Source of the DNA: Gammaproteobacteria bacterium HGW-Gammaproteobacteria-11
GTDB taxonomy: Bacteria > Pseudomonadota > Gammaproteobacteria > Pseudomonadales > Pseudomonadaceae
Direction: 5' to 3'
DNA length: 64,000 bases
Assembly: GCA_002840055.1 (NCBI GenBank)
Contig: PGZJ01000005.1
Location: 1 to 64,000, forward strand
The first letter of the stretch is position 1. Each line of letters starts with the position of its first letter. The notes below the pieces were generated by a model, which was not told the DNA's origin, made no database searches, and saw only the letters and a list, made by a program, of their open reading frames with translations. A program made the translations under genes and the position numbers. Positions 17,387 through 30,063 of the stretch are shown piece by piece.

Positions 17387-17842
17387 ATGCACAGGCTGCA
17401 AGCCAAAGTACTCGATCCGCGTCTCGGCCAGGACTGGCCACTGCCCGCCTATGCCACCGACGGATCAGCCGGACTGGATCTGCGCGCCATGCTGCAGGCG
17501 CCGCTATGCCTTGAGCCCGGTCAGACCCAGCTGATCCCCACCGGTCTGGCCATTCACATTGCCGATCCAGGCCTGGCCGCGATGATCCTGCCGCGCTCGG
17601 GTCTGGGCCATAAACATGGCATCGTGCTCGGCAACCTGGTCGGCCTGATCGATTCCGACTACCAGGGCGAGCTGATGGTATCCTGCTGGAACCGCGGACA
17701 ACTGGCCTTTACCATTGAGCCGGGCGAACGCATTGCGCAGTTGGTGCTGGTGCCGGTTTTGCAGGCGCAACTCGAGGTGGTCAGCGACTTTGACAGTAGT
17801 CAGCGTGGGGCCGGCGGTTTCGGCCATACTGGCAATCACTGA
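17387..17842 (+). CDS. dut: dUTP diphosphatase
   Basis: 151 residues, the trimeric dUTPase family. The five motifs are visible: AGLDLRAM (I), [10 protein letters not shown] (II), [14 protein letters not shown] (III), [10 protein letters not shown] (IV) and the C-terminal [10 protein letters not shown] arm (V) that closes over the substrate. It hydrolyses dUTP to dUMP and pyrophosphate, keeping uracil out of DNA and feeding thymidylate synthesis. Same order (coaBC-dut-algC) as in Pseudomonas. Confidence 0.97.
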   Translation: MHRLQAKVLDPRLGQDWPLPAYATDGSAGLDLRAMLQAPLCLEPGQTQLIPTGLAIHIADPGLAAMILPRSGLGHKHGIVLGNLVGLIDSDYQGELMVSCWNRGQLAFTIEPGERIAQLVLVPVLQAQLEVVSDFDSSQRGAGGFGHTGNH

Positions 17843-17876
17843 ACCTATAACAGTGTCGGCAGGGAGGCATTACCCG

Positions 17877-21321
<3,445 letters not shown>

Positions 21322-21768
21322 ATGCAGTTGAGCGATTTCCGGTTCAGCCACGCCCTGCGCGTGCGCTGGGCCGAGGCAGATTTGCAGGGTATTGTCTTCA
21401 ACGGTCATTATCTGACCTATGCCGATGTCGGCATAACCGAGTACTTCCGCGCCATGGGCCAGGCCTATGATGCCGAAACCGGCGTCAAAGGAGCTGATTT
21501 CTTTGCCGTGCGCACCTTGCTGGAGTATCAGTCACCCGCACGTTTCGACGACATGCTTGACGTACATGTGCGCATTGCCAGACTGGGCAATTCGAGCATG
21601 CAGTTTCTGATTGGTATCTACCGCGACGAAACGCTGCTGGTGACCGGTGAAATAGTCTACGTGCATGCCGACCAGCAGACACGTCGGCCGACGCCGATAC
21701 CGCAGGCTTTTCGCGACGCTGTATGTGCCTTTGAAAAAGTGCAACCCGGTGGGGCCAAGCCGAGTTGA
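21322..21768 (+). CDS. Acyl-CoA thioesterase, 4HBT hotdog fold
   Basis: 148 residues starting immediately after the argB stop codon, with no spacer, so translation is probably coupled. The hotdog-fold signature VRWAEADLQGIVFNGHYLTYAD carries the catalytic aspartate-equivalent region of 4-hydroxybenzoyl-CoA thioesterase-like proteins (YbgC/FcbC group). It likely hydrolyses a short or aromatic acyl-CoA in the cytoplasm. Substrate not deducible. Last gene of the coaBC-dut-algC-argB operon; convergent with the following minus-strand gene. Confidence 0.88.
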   Translation: MQLSDFRFSHALRVRWAEADLQGIVFNGHYLTYADVGITEYFRAMGQAYDAETGVKGADFFAVRTLLEYQSPARFDDMLDVHVRIARLGNSSMQFLIGIYRDETLLVTGEIVYVHADQQTRRPTPIPQAFRDAVCAFEKVQPGGAKPS

Positions 21769-21775
21769 CCTCCTT

Positions 21776-22369
21776 TCAGTTGGACAGCAGGAAGCTCAGG
21801 CGCTCCTTTTGGGCAGCAAAATGCTCATTAACTTCTTGAATCTCAAGCTGCTTTGAACTGATCAAGCGTTCCAGACGTCGGGTCTCGGCATCCACATCGG
21901 CCAGATCCTTGAGAATCTGTTCATCAACCTCGCGTCCCGCCCTCTCCTGCACGGCTGCGCGGCGCTGCAGTTCCTCGCGCTGGACCTGAAGGCCGTCAAT
22001 ACTGGATTTGGAGGTCAGAATCAGATTTTCAATCTGGAATATCTGTCGATCCCGGGCGCGGTCAAGGTCGCCGACACTGCTGTATAGGCGCAGCAGCGTC
22101 ATATCAGCCTGCTGCTGGCGTTCCTGTTCGGCCCGCGCATCACGCATGGCCTGAAGCTCTTCCGGCGTGGGTGCCGCCGGAATCACTTCCTTGACCCGAC
22201 CCTGCGAATCAATGATCTCGTAACCGCGGCTGATGATGTCCGGCGGCACCCTGTTGTCGAGAACCGTCACGCCGTTATTGTCGACATAACGGTACAGCTG
22301 CGCCGTCTGCGCCTGTAATGCCAGGCTCGTGCAGAGCAAAATGATCAACCAGCAACCCTGTTTCAACAT
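21776..22369 (-). CDS. Exported DUF4124 coiled-coil protein
   Basis: 197 residues from the ATG at 22369, which gives a clean signal peptide (MLKQGCWLIILLCTSLALQA). The mature part begins with a DUF4124 strand motif (LYRYVDNNGVTVLDNRVP), then a long Arg/Glu/Gln-rich helical region (about 70-197) that should form a coiled coil. Probably periplasmic; function unknown. It lies 51 bp downstream of pyrE on the same strand and may be cotranscribed. The same motif begins the M23 peptidase at 13771. Confidence 0.8.
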   Translation of the reverse strand: MLKQGCWLIILLCTSLALQAQTAQLYRYVDNNGVTVLDNRVPPDIISRGYEIIDSQGRVKEVIPAAPTPEELQAMRDARAEQERQQQADMTLLRLYSSVGDLDRARDRQIFQIENLILTSKSSIDGLQVQREELQRRAAVQERAGREVDEQILKDLADVDAETRRLERLISSKQLEIQEVNEHFAAQKERLSFLLSN

Positions 22370-22420
22370 TCCGGGATACCCTTTTCCCTTGGGGCTCAGC
22401 CCCTGCATTCCTTACCAGAA

Positions 22421-23083
22421 TCAGGCTTCCTGACTGGCCTGGATACCGTATTGCGCGCGATACGCCTGCACAGCAGGCAAGTAGTGGCGCAGTTCTTTGT
22501 CTTCTTCAAGAAAGTCGAGCACCTGGGTCAGGGATACGATACTGATAACCGGTATCCCGAAATCACGCTCGACCTCTTGAATCGCAGATAACTCACCCTG
22601 GCCGCGTTCTTCACGGTTCAAGGCAATCATCACCGCCGCCGGCTTGGCATTGGCCGCCTCAATAATGCCCATGACTTCGCGAATGGCCGTGCCAGCGGTG
22701 ATCACATCGTCAATGATCAACACCCGGCCTTGCAGTGGCGCCCCAACCAGACTGCCACCTTCGCCGTGGTCCTTGGCTTCCTTGCGATTGAAGCAGTATG
22801 GCACATCGCGATCAAAACTTTCAGCCAGAGAAACCGCCGTCACAGCGGCCAGCGGAATGCCCTTGTAGGCCGGTCCGAAGATCACATCCACATCCGGCAG
22901 GCCACTGTGCACATAGGCCTGGGCATAGAATCGGCCCAATCGCGCCAGGGCAGAACCGGTATTGAAAAGGCCTGCATTGAAAAAGTACGGGCTGATGCGG
23001 CCTGATTTCAGCGTGAATTCGCCAAAACGCAATACCTCTCGGTCCAGTGCAAAACGAATGAATTCCCGCTGATATTCCTGCAT
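22421..23083 (-). CDS. pyrE: Orotate phosphoribosyltransferase
   Basis: 220 residues. The family start [30 protein letters not shown] (orotate side) and the PRPP motif [14 protein letters not shown] are all intact. Catalyses orotate plus PRPP to OMP in pyrimidine synthesis. Seven or so residues longer at the C-terminus than the usual 213. Divergent from crc with a 70-bp gap, the conserved pyrE-crc pairing of pseudomonads. Confidence 0.96.
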   Translation of the reverse strand: MQEYQREFIRFALDREVLRFGEFTLKSGRISPYFFNAGLFNTGSALARLGRFYAQAYVHSGLPDVDVIFGPAYKGIPLAAVTAVSLAESFDRDVPYCFNRKEAKDHGEGGSLVGAPLQGRVLIIDDVITAGTAIREVMGIIEAANAKPAAVMIALNREERGQGELSAIQEVERDFGIPVISIVSLTQVLDFLEEDKELRHYLPAVQAYRAQYGIQASQEA

Positions 23084-23153
23084 CCCGCCCTCTTCTTAAC
23101 AAAAATCGTTCAAGCTCAGTTATCATACACTTTCGATTTTGGGGGAGCCATGT

Positions 23154-23933
23154 ATGCGAATCATCAGTCTGAATGTCAACGGCATCGAGTCCGCAGCGGC
23201 GCGTGGCCTGTTTGACTGGCTGCGCACACAGGATGCCGATGTTATCTGCCTGCAGGACATTCGCGTCACAGCCCCGGAGCTGGAGCAGGATCCCTACTGG
23301 ATTGATGGTTACTGGCAATACTGCTTCGAAGCTGAAGTGCCCAGCCAGGGTGGTGTCGCCATCTACACCAAGACCGCACCCAAGGCCATCATCATGGGCC
23401 TGGACTTTGAGCTGGCTGATCGTTACGGCCGCTATATCCAGGCCGACTTTGACAAGGTCAGCATCGGCTGCCTGCTGCTGCCCTCCGGGCGCGGCGGCGA
23501 TGCCAACCTGAACCAGAAATTCAAGTTCATGAACGACTTTACCGCCTACCTGAACAAACAGCGACGCAAGCGTCGTGAGTTCATCTATTGCGGCTCGTTG
23601 TTCAGTGCGCATTTGAAACTGGACGTGAAGAACTGGCGCGATTGCCAGAATGAACCCGGCTTCATGGCCCCGGAACGGGCCTGGATGGACGAGATCTTTG
23701 GCAACCTGGGCTATGTCGATGCGCTGCGTGAAGTGACCCGAGAAGCCGAGCTGTACAGCTGGTGGCCGGATAGCGAGCAGGCCGAGAATCTGAATCTGGG
23801 CCTGCGCTTTGATTACCAGATACTTACCCCGGGGCTGCGTCGCTTCGTCAAACACGCCAGCATTCCGCGCAACGCCCGCTTCTCCCAGCATGCGCCGGTG
23901 GTGATTGATTACGACTGGACGCTGAGCATCTAA
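23154..23933 (+). CDS. crc: Catabolite repression control protein Crc
   Basis: 259 residues from ATG 23154, preceded by GGGGGAG; an earlier in-frame GTG start at 23139 would skip this site. It has the exonuclease III/EEP fold (MRIISLNVNGIESAAARGL, DVICLQDIR, GLRFDYQILTP), but in Crc the nuclease residues are altered and the protein instead stabilises Hfq on A-rich mRNA targets to silence secondary catabolic genes. Length and position next to pyrE identify Crc rather than XthA. No CrcZ-type sRNA lies nearby. Confidence 0.95.
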   Translation: MRIISLNVNGIESAAARGLFDWLRTQDADVICLQDIRVTAPELEQDPYWIDGYWQYCFEAEVPSQGGVAIYTKTAPKAIIMGLDFELADRYGRYIQADFDKVSIGCLLLPSGRGGDANLNQKFKFMNDFTAYLNKQRRKRREFIYCGSLFSAHLKLDVKNWRDCQNEPGFMAPERAWMDEIFGNLGYVDALREVTREAELYSWWPDSEQAENLNLGLRFDYQILTPGLRRFVKHASIPRNARFSQHAPVVIDYDWTLSI

Positions 23934-24009
23934 GCTTCAAGCTTCAAGCTTCAAGCCAATGAGTCTGGGGTCTTGCTTGTCGCTTGTCGCTTGTCGCTTG
24001 TCGCTTGTC
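23934..24009. repeat. Two short tandem heptamer arrays behind crc
   Basis: GCTTCAA three times at 23934-23954, immediately after the crc stop, then GCTTGTC five times at 23975-24009. They sit between the convergent crc and DUF4870 genes. The two heptamers share GCTT. Slippage-prone; the number of units probably varies among strains. Confidence 0.95.
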
Positions 24010-24025
24010 GCTAACAGCTTGCAGC

Positions 24026-24403
24026 TTACTTGATGATGCGCCAGCAGAAGGGGTAACGGTACGCCTTGCCCTCATTGCTCTTGATCGCGGCAATAATCAT
24101 CAGCACCGCAGCACCGACGAACAGCAGTCCGAGCAGCAATATCCCGATTACCACCACCACCAACATCAGACAGATGATGAACAACAAGGATACGGTGATC
24201 TGGAAGTTCAGCGCCTCTTTGCCCTGATCGTCGAGAAAGGGTTCTTCATCCTTTTTCAGCTGCCATACCACCAACGGACCAATCAGGTTGCCAAAGGGAA
24301 AGACGCAGCCGATGAAACCAGACAAATGGGCAAACATGGCCCACTGACGCGTTTCCGCATTGGGCATATTGTGATTGTCCGGTGATTGCTGGGTATCGGT
24401 CAT
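24026..24403 (-). CDS. DUF4870 membrane protein
   Basis: 125 residues from ATG 24403. The N-terminal polar tail is followed by the DUF4870 pattern: a first helix (FAHLSGFIGCVFPFGNLIGPLV), a short loop with the conserved DDQGKEALNFQ motif, and two further helices (about 65-85 and 88-108) ending in a cytosolic RYPFCWRIIK tail. DUF4870/Tic20-like small membrane proteins have no settled function in bacteria. Tandem to rph with a 54-bp gap but transcribed after it. Confidence 0.85.
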   Translation of the reverse strand: MTDTQQSPDNHNMPNAETRQWAMFAHLSGFIGCVFPFGNLIGPLVVWQLKKDEEPFLDDQGKEALNFQITVSLLFIICLMLVVVVIGILLLGLLFVGAAVLMIIAAIKSNEGKAYRYPFCWRIIK

Positions 24404-24457
24404 GGCACTGATCCTCGACAAGGTCCGTGAATGGCGCCCGGAGGCGCCATCGGTAGC

Positions 24458-25177
24458 TCAGTCTTCCAGGGCAGCCAATTGCATGGCAAAAAGCTGATCC
24501 GTCCCCTGCTGCGCCAACTTCAGCATAGCATTCAGTTCATCAGTACTGAACGGAGCCGCTTCAGCGGTGCCCTGAACTTCAATAAAGCCCCCCTTGTCGG
24601 TCATCACCACGTTCAGATCGGTTTCTGCCGCCGAGTCTTCCGGGTAATCCAGATCCAGCACCGGCTGGCCCTGATAGATACCCACTGAAATGGCAGCAAT
24701 CATCTGTACGGCGGGCATCTTCTTGATCGCGCCACGCTGCTTCATGACCCGCAGCGCATCCACAAGCGCAACACAGGCACCGGTAATGGAGGCGGTACGG
24801 GTGCCACCATCGGCCTGGATCACATCGCAGTCAATGTGCAGGGTGTTCTCGCCCAGACTGTGCAGATCCACGGCGGCACGCAGCGAACGGCCAATCAGTC
24901 GCTGGATTTCCAGCGTGCGCCCGCCCTGCTTGCCGCGGCTGGCTTCACGCTGCATGCGCTCTCCGGTGGAACGCGGCAGCATGCCGTATTCGGCGGTGAT
25001 CCAGCCCTGGCCAGAGCCGCGCAGAAAGCGTGGCACCCCGGCCTCGACGCTGACAGTACAGAGCACCTTGGTGTCGCCGAATGCCACCAGCACTGACCCT
25101 TCGGCGTGCTTTGTGTAATGGCGCGTCAGGGTTACCTGACGCATTTGATCGGCTTCGCGGCCACTGGGTCGTTTCAT
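24458..25177 (-). CDS. rph: Ribonuclease PH
   Basis: 239 residues from ATG 25177 ([15 protein letters not shown]). Phosphorolytic 3'-5' exoribonuclease that trims tRNA and rRNA ends. Family signatures: [42 protein letters not shown] and the [20 protein letters not shown] core holding the catalytic aspartates. Full length, so not a natural rph frameshift as in E. coli K-12. Divergent from yicC, the usual arrangement. Confidence 0.97.
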   Translation of the reverse strand: MKRPSGREADQMRQVTLTRHYTKHAEGSVLVAFGDTKVLCTVSVEAGVPRFLRGSGQGWITAEYGMLPRSTGERMQREASRGKQGGRTLEIQRLIGRSLRAAVDLHSLGENTLHIDCDVIQADGGTRTASITGACVALVDALRVMKQRGAIKKMPAVQMIAAISVGIYQGQPVLDLDYPEDSAAETDLNVVMTDKGGFIEVQGTAEAAPFSTDELNAMLKLAQQGTDQLFAMQLAALED

Positions 25178-25299
25178 TACGCAAGTCCTTGTACAGCATC
25201 TATGTGAACAGTGATTATACGGTGCGCGGCCCCGGGGCGACACCTGCGACTGCCCAGGGGTACAATGGCGTCACACTGACCGACGAACGGAGCCTGACA

Positions 25300-26166
25300 A
25301 TGGTCTACAGCATGACGGCCTTTTCACGCAGCGAACTCAGCACAGACCAGGGGAACCTGGCCTGGGAGATCCGCTCGGTCAACCATCGCTACCTAGAGCC
25401 GACCCTGCGTCTGCCGGAGGCCTTTCGCGACCTTGAGGGCCCACTGCGCGAAAAACTGCGCAAGACCTTTGCCCGCGGCAAGCTGGAGTGCACGCTGCGC
25501 TTCAACCCGGTATCCGGCAGCCAGCAGAGCCTGAGCATTAACGATGCGCTGCTGACTCAGCTGCTGAGCGCCGCTGAAACGGTTTCAGCCCGCCTGCAAA
25601 CCCCGGCTGCGATAGATCCCCTGGCCGTGCTGGCCTGGCCAGGGGTACTGGCCAGCCGTGAAGCCGACAGTGATCAACTACTGGAACGTGCTGGCCAGCT
25701 GTTTGATCAGGCCATTGCCGAGCTGAAGACGCAGCGCGCCCGTGAAGGCGCGGAGCTGAAAAAGCTTATCGAAGAGCGTATCGACGCCATTGCCGAGCGG
25801 GTCAGCCGCCTGCGCAGCATGATGCCGGAACTGCTGGCCGCGCATCGGCAAAAGCTGATTGACCGCTTCAATGAAGCGCAGCTGGAACTGGACTCAGGCC
25901 GGGTCGAGCAGGAACTGGTGATGCTGGCGCAAAAAATCGATGTCGCCGAAGAGCTCGACCGTCTGGACACCCATGTCAATGAAACCCGCCATGTGTTGAA
26001 TGGCAGTCAGGCGATGGGTCGGCGTCTGGACTTTCTGATGCAGGAGTTCAACCGCGAAGCCAACACCCTGGGTTCCAAGGCCATCGACAGCCGCAGCACC
26101 CAGGCCGCCGTTGATCTCAAGGTGTTTATCGAACAGATGCGTGAACAGGTGCAGAATATCGAGTGA
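25300..26166 (+). CDS. yicC: YicC/YloC-type endoribonuclease
   Basis: 288 residues from ATG 25300 (MVYSMTAFSRSE, the family start). N-terminal YicC-like domain with EIRSVNHRYLEP, then the DUF1732 C-terminus, ending VFIEQMREQVQNIE, the normal family end. Members were shown to be RNA endonucleases involved in small-RNA turnover. In pseudomonads gmk usually follows; here an integrase gene begins 175 bp downstream, so the yicC 3' flank is the integration site. The gene itself is intact. Confidence 0.95.
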   Translation: MVYSMTAFSRSELSTDQGNLAWEIRSVNHRYLEPTLRLPEAFRDLEGPLREKLRKTFARGKLECTLRFNPVSGSQQSLSINDALLTQLLSAAETVSARLQTPAAIDPLAVLAWPGVLASREADSDQLLERAGQLFDQAIAELKTQRAREGAELKKLIEERIDAIAERVSRLRSMMPELLAAHRQKLIDRFNEAQLELDSGRVEQELVMLAQKIDVAEELDRLDTHVNETRHVLNGSQAMGRRLDFLMQEFNREANTLGSKAIDSRSTQAAVDLKVFIEQMREQVQNIE

Positions 26167-26341
26167 AATCCAAAGACGTCCACGATAGTCTACGAACCCC
26201 TCAAAAAAAAGGCTTACACAGAAAACACAGTCCATCAAAGTCCACACTTACCCACCATCATCCACCAAAATATGGTGGGTAAACAGGTGGGCATGCTAGC
26301 ATCCATCACAAGCATAGTGGTGGGTAAATGGAGACAGAGAA
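26167..26341. other. Putative attachment region between yicC and the integrase
   Basis: The 175 bp contain repeated TCCA..GTCCAC-type words (TCCAAAGACGTCCAC at about 26169 and TCCATCAAAGTCCAC at about 26231) and, further on, repeats of TGGTGGGTAAA with an inverted partner TTACCCACCAT (26248 region versus 26272 and 26319). Such arrays are typical of integrase arm and core sites. The exact att core cannot be fixed without the other end of the element. Confidence 0.5.
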
Positions 26342-27550
26342 GTGGGCAACCTAACTAGCAAAGCCGTGCAGGCAAAACTCAAGGGACCAGCTGGTCGTTT
26401 TTCGGATGGCGGCGGTCTTTATCTGGTTGTACCTAAGGCCGGTCGCGCTTATTGGATGCTCCGTTTCACAGCCAACAAAAAACGCACAGAAATGACACTG
26501 GGCAAAGTTGAGGATTTGCCTCTGGCAGAGGCAAGGGCAGAGGCTGCTGTGAAAATGCAGCTACATCGCCAGGGTCTTAATCCGCTTATTGCCAAGCAAC
26601 GATCACAGCAAGGCTCGATTAACACCGTGGATGATCTTTTTGCCGACTGGCATAAGGGCAACATAAAACGCCTTGCACACCCTCTCATACCGTTCCGCGT
26701 CTTCACCAAAGACATAGCGCCAGTGATAGGCCAAATGCGACCAGAGGCCGTCACGGGACGCGACATACAAAGAGTTTTACGCAAAATAACCGAAAGCAAT
26801 CGCCCAACGATTGCTAACGATGCCTTGCTGTATTGCAAGCAGCTTTTTAATCACGGCATTAAGCTGGATGTGGTCGCCGGCAATCCGGCCAGCGCTTTTA
26901 CAGTGAGCGATGCCGGCGGCATGGAAAAAAGCAGGGACAGAGTCCTGACGCTAAAAGAAGTCACTTTTGCCTTTAAAAAATTTCGAGAAGAAAAAGTTAG
27001 CTTTACACACGATAACTATCTTGCCTGCGCTCTTCTGCTGTCGCTAGGCGTCAGGAAAAGTGAGCTGACTGAAGCGACCTGGAACGAGTTCGACCTTCAA
27101 GGCAAGACGTGGTATTTACCCAGCGAACGCAGCAAGTCCGGGGCAGCTATTGACATCCCCTTGCCCGATTTGTCAATCGAGTGGCTAAAAGAGCTGAAGG
27201 TTCGATCGCTTGGCTCCGATTACGTGTTCCCTAACAGAAGGGCAAGCAAAATGCCTCATATGGGCAAGGACACCTTGAATAGAGCAATATCAAAACTGTT
27301 TGGCAGAGAGCCCGGCAGAGCGGTGCAACCCGAGAACAAAATGGGAGATCTCGAACATTTTACAGTGCATGATTTACGTCGCACCTGCAGAAGCCTGCTA
27401 GCATCGATAGGCATACCTGGCTATGTAGCCGAGCGCTGCCTGAATCACGCACTGAAAGGAGTGGAGGGCATTTATAACCGCCACGACTACTTTGATGAGA
27501 GAAGAGACGCACTGAACAAGCTGGCTCTAAAACTAGCCCCGCTTATGTAA
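26342..27550 (+). CDS. Tyrosine recombinase, P4-type integrase (DUF4102 N-terminus)
   Basis: 402 residues from a GTG start with AGAGAAGT upstream. The N-terminal arm-binding DUF4102 domain (SDGGGLYLVVPKAGRAYWML) is followed by a core-binding SAM-like domain and the catalytic domain with Arg238 (GVRKSE), the box H343-D-L-R-R, a later His in LNHALKG, and the nucleophile Tyr378 (EGIYNRHDY). All catalytic residues are present, so the enzyme could be active. It integrates directly behind yicC; neighbours are mostly decayed, suggesting an old island that kept its integrase. Confidence 0.95.
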   Translation: MGNLTSKAVQAKLKGPAGRFSDGGGLYLVVPKAGRAYWMLRFTANKKRTEMTLGKVEDLPLAEARAEAAVKMQLHRQGLNPLIAKQRSQQGSINTVDDLFADWHKGNIKRLAHPLIPFRVFTKDIAPVIGQMRPEAVTGRDIQRVLRKITESNRPTIANDALLYCKQLFNHGIKLDVVAGNPASAFTVSDAGGMEKSRDRVLTLKEVTFAFKKFREEKVSFTHDNYLACALLLSLGVRKSELTEATWNEFDLQGKTWYLPSERSKSGAAIDIPLPDLSIEWLKELKVRSLGSDYVFPNRRASKMPHMGKDTLNRAISKLFGREPGRAVQPENKMGDLEHFTVHDLRRTCRSLLASIGIPGYVAERCLNHALKGVEGIYNRHDYFDERRDALNKLALKLAPLM

Positions 27551-27781
27551 GGTCACCAGATTAGCTGAAGCTCAGACGAATGTTGGTGCTTACTAACCAG
27601 CAGCCTAGCGCCCCTGCAAGTGCTCCTCAGGCACCATTCGCTGGTGTAGCACAGCAAAAATTGCGCTCGAGATGATTGCTAAGCCCGCCAGTGAGCTTGG
27701 TGCGGAAGGGGGTGAGAGCGAGTAAGGTGACAGTCCGCTTTTGGCCGGTTGTAACCTGTCATCTTAGGATGCTTCTGGCCG

Positions 27782-28951
27782 TTATCCTGCTTCTTCAATC
27801 TCAGCCTGGAACACCTCGATCAGCTTCTGGTTGTAATCATCCAGATAGCTCTGAAGCCCTTCTCGATCCACCAGCCTAACGCCCGCGGTCGCAGCGAGAT
27901 CTTTAGCTGACTTCGTGTAGTACGAATTGGTGACTACCATGGCTTCATCACAACCGTAAAACGCTTTGGCTGAAATAGCCTGTTGCACGGCGGCATTGCC
28001 GACCGAGCCCGTGTAATTCTTGGCCTGAATCACCATATTCTTTCCAAATCGAGTGACAAAAAGGTCAGCTCCTTGATCAGCAGTTTTCTTGGTTTCCTTA
28101 ACGTCGAAACCGATAGTCTGGAAAATCTCAACCAAGAAGACTTCGAACTGGAAACCATCCATAGCATCGACCAGGTACATGGTGATGAATCGGTTGGGAT
28201 TGAAATGCTCGAGTTGGCTGCCAAGGCGCTGCACCAAGATGTCAAAATAGATACTTTCACAGAATTTTAGCGCGTTCTGGAATGCAGCCAAGGGTATTAG
28301 GGGGACACCAGCGATGGAAGCAGCTTGTGGATTGAATTGGACGTCAGGGAAGGAAATATCGTTTTCCCACAGGTAGAAGTAGAACAGAGCCAAATCGGAG
28401 CGGAACGTCGTTCCTGCGTCCTCGATCCATGAGCGCAGGGTCTCAGCCAAATCATCCCTGATATGCCTGCTCAGCTCCCGTGAAAAGCCCAAATAAACCG
28501 AATTGAACGAGGTGGTCTGGAGCAGTTTATCAAGCAATGATGGCAACCCCTCCAGCTCGTCAAATCCCTTACGGATGAGGACCTCTCGGAACAGCTCACG
28601 CTCCGTATACACACCATCAAGCCTGGGCCCAGGCACTCCAACGTCGGAACCGCCGGAGCTGGTCTCACGCGTGGTGTGAATGAAATTTGTAAAATAGGGC
28701 TGCTGGAGTTGTGCATACTTCCGGAGCACGTTATTGAGAAGCTCGTTGAGCTGCGCCTGCTCCTTCTTCTTTCCCAAAAAATCCTTAATCAAGCCTTTAG
28801 ACTGATATTGGAAATCCGGATAGAAAGACGGGTCTAGCGGCGTGAGCTGCTGGGGATGCAGCTCAGCGGATGGTGGGACTTGCGAAGCGTTACACCAAAG
28901 GCAGGTTGTTTCGAAAGTTGTTCTGTTGCATCCGCTGCACTGATAGATCAT
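27782..28951 (-). CDS. Mrr-like restriction endonuclease with N-terminal zinc ribbon
   Basis: 389 residues from the ATG at 28951 (MIYQCSGCNRTTFETTCLWC: a four-cysteine ribbon). The frame stays open upstream to 29104, over the transposon junction, which I consider accidental. The C-terminal 120 residues are an Mrr/PD-(D/E)XK domain: FQTIGFDVKETKKTADQGAD, then VIQAKNYTG with the catalytic D..QxK spacing, and a helical end. Mrr proteins cleave modified or foreign DNA. The middle region (60-270) shows no recognised motif. Interpreted as a type IV restriction-like defence gene carried by the yicC island. Confidence 0.75.
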   Translation of the reverse strand: MIYQCSGCNRTTFETTCLWCNASQVPPSAELHPQQLTPLDPSFYPDFQYQSKGLIKDFLGKKKEQAQLNELLNNVLRKYAQLQQPYFTNFIHTTRETSSGGSDVGVPGPRLDGVYTERELFREVLIRKGFDELEGLPSLLDKLLQTTSFNSVYLGFSRELSRHIRDDLAETLRSWIEDAGTTFRSDLALFYFYLWENDISFPDVQFNPQAASIAGVPLIPLAAFQNALKFCESIYFDILVQRLGSQLEHFNPNRFITMYLVDAMDGFQFEVFLVEIFQTIGFDVKETKKTADQGADLFVTRFGKNMVIQAKNYTGSVGNAAVQQAISAKAFYGCDEAMVVTNSYYTKSAKDLAATAGVRLVDREGLQSYLDDYNQKLIEVFQAEIEEAG

Positions 28952-29143
28952 GAATAACTCACTCAATGAGGACGTCGCACCTTTCCGGTTCATGCAGTCT
29001 TGCTGTACTGCGGGCAGCGACGACGTGATCTCGGTAAGGACGCACAAGCCTCGAAGATAACCAAAGGTTACCCTTGCGTCTATCGCAGTATTGAGGTTAC
29101 TCATAGTCGTCCTTCAGACGGCTGCTCCTGGCCGAAAGCCGCC

Positions 29144-29872
29144 GCTGTTGATTACGTCAGCGATATCAATCCAGTGCGCGTGGTCGATGTCTTCGTCGAT
29201 GAACTCGACCTAGCCAAACTGGGTTTCGATGGTGTGATTCCAGCCGAAACCGAAGCCCAGCGCAACGTAGAGCTGATGTGGTTAACAGGTCGCTTGATGC
29301 CCGACTTCAAGACCATCGCCAACTTCCGAAAAGACAACAGCAAAGCTATTCGCGGCGTCTGCCGTCAGTTCGTTTTGCTCTGCCAGCAGTTGGGGCTGTT
29401 TAGCGAAAACCTGGTTGCCATTGACGGCAGTAAATTCAAGGCGGTTAACAACCGCGACCGGAACTTCACTAGTGCGAAGCTGAAGCGGCGCATGGAAGAA
29501 ATCGAGGCGAGCATCAGCCGTTATTTGGCCTCACTCGATGCGGCTGATCGCCAGATACCTAGCGCCTCTAAACCAGATACGGTGAGCTTGGAAGATAAAA
29601 TCGCCAAGCTCAAAGCACAGATGAAAGAGCTTCAGGGGATTGAGTCACAGCTCAACGAATCGCCAGATAAACAGGTTTCGCTGACCGACCCGGATGCCCG
29701 TTCGATGATGACGCGCGGCAGCGGGATCGTTGGCTACAACGTACAGACGGCTGTTGACACGCAGCACCATTTGATCGTTGCTCACGAGGTCACCAACCGA
29801 GGTTCTGACCGTGACCAACTCAGTTCAATGGCGAAGCAGGCTCGTGAAGCCATCGGCGTAGAAACGCTGTAG
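29144..29872 (+). pseudogene. IS1182-family transposase remnant with several deletions
   Basis: Homology to IS1182-type (DUF772/DDE) transposases begins at DYVSDINPVRVVDVFVDELD; the first 20 or so residues of the family are missing. At about 29255 the text jumps from GVIPAET to EAQRNVELMWLTGRL, omitting roughly 35 residues (the segment with the conserved YGYLNRI) without breaking the frame. The catalytic-domain start (LVAIDGSKFKAVNN, first Asp) and the second Asp region (GYNVQTAVDTQHHLIV) remain, but the protein stops after REAIGVETL, lacking the final third with the catalytic glutamate. It cannot be active. Confidence 0.85.
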
Positions 29873-29904
29873 AAGGGTCGAGTGATCGCAGTCGGTTGAA
29901 TCGG

Positions 29905-29935
29905 TTCGATAAGCTGGGTTGTCCAGCTTATCGAA
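29905..29935. repeat. 13-bp perfect hairpin after the transposase remnant
   Basis: TTCGATAAGCTGG and its reverse complement flank a GTTGT loop. No T tract follows, so it is more likely a transposon-end or structured relic than a terminator. The next bases (CTGACCCCAATT) contain the CTGACCCC word also seen at 31505 and, reversed, at 7953. Confidence 0.7.
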
Positions 29936-30063
29936 TCAATACACTGACCCCAATTTGTCCCCATTGAGTACGTACAAGCTTGCAGCGCACACAGCTTCCA
30001 CTACTGTTAACTGACCAGGGCGAGGCATCGCCAGACTGAAGCAGATTGCAGAGGAGGCGCAGC

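Noticed and set aside
28952-29104. 51 extra N-terminal residues of the Mrr-like protein
   Set aside because: They extend across the transposon junction; the zinc ribbon starts right at the ATG at 28951.
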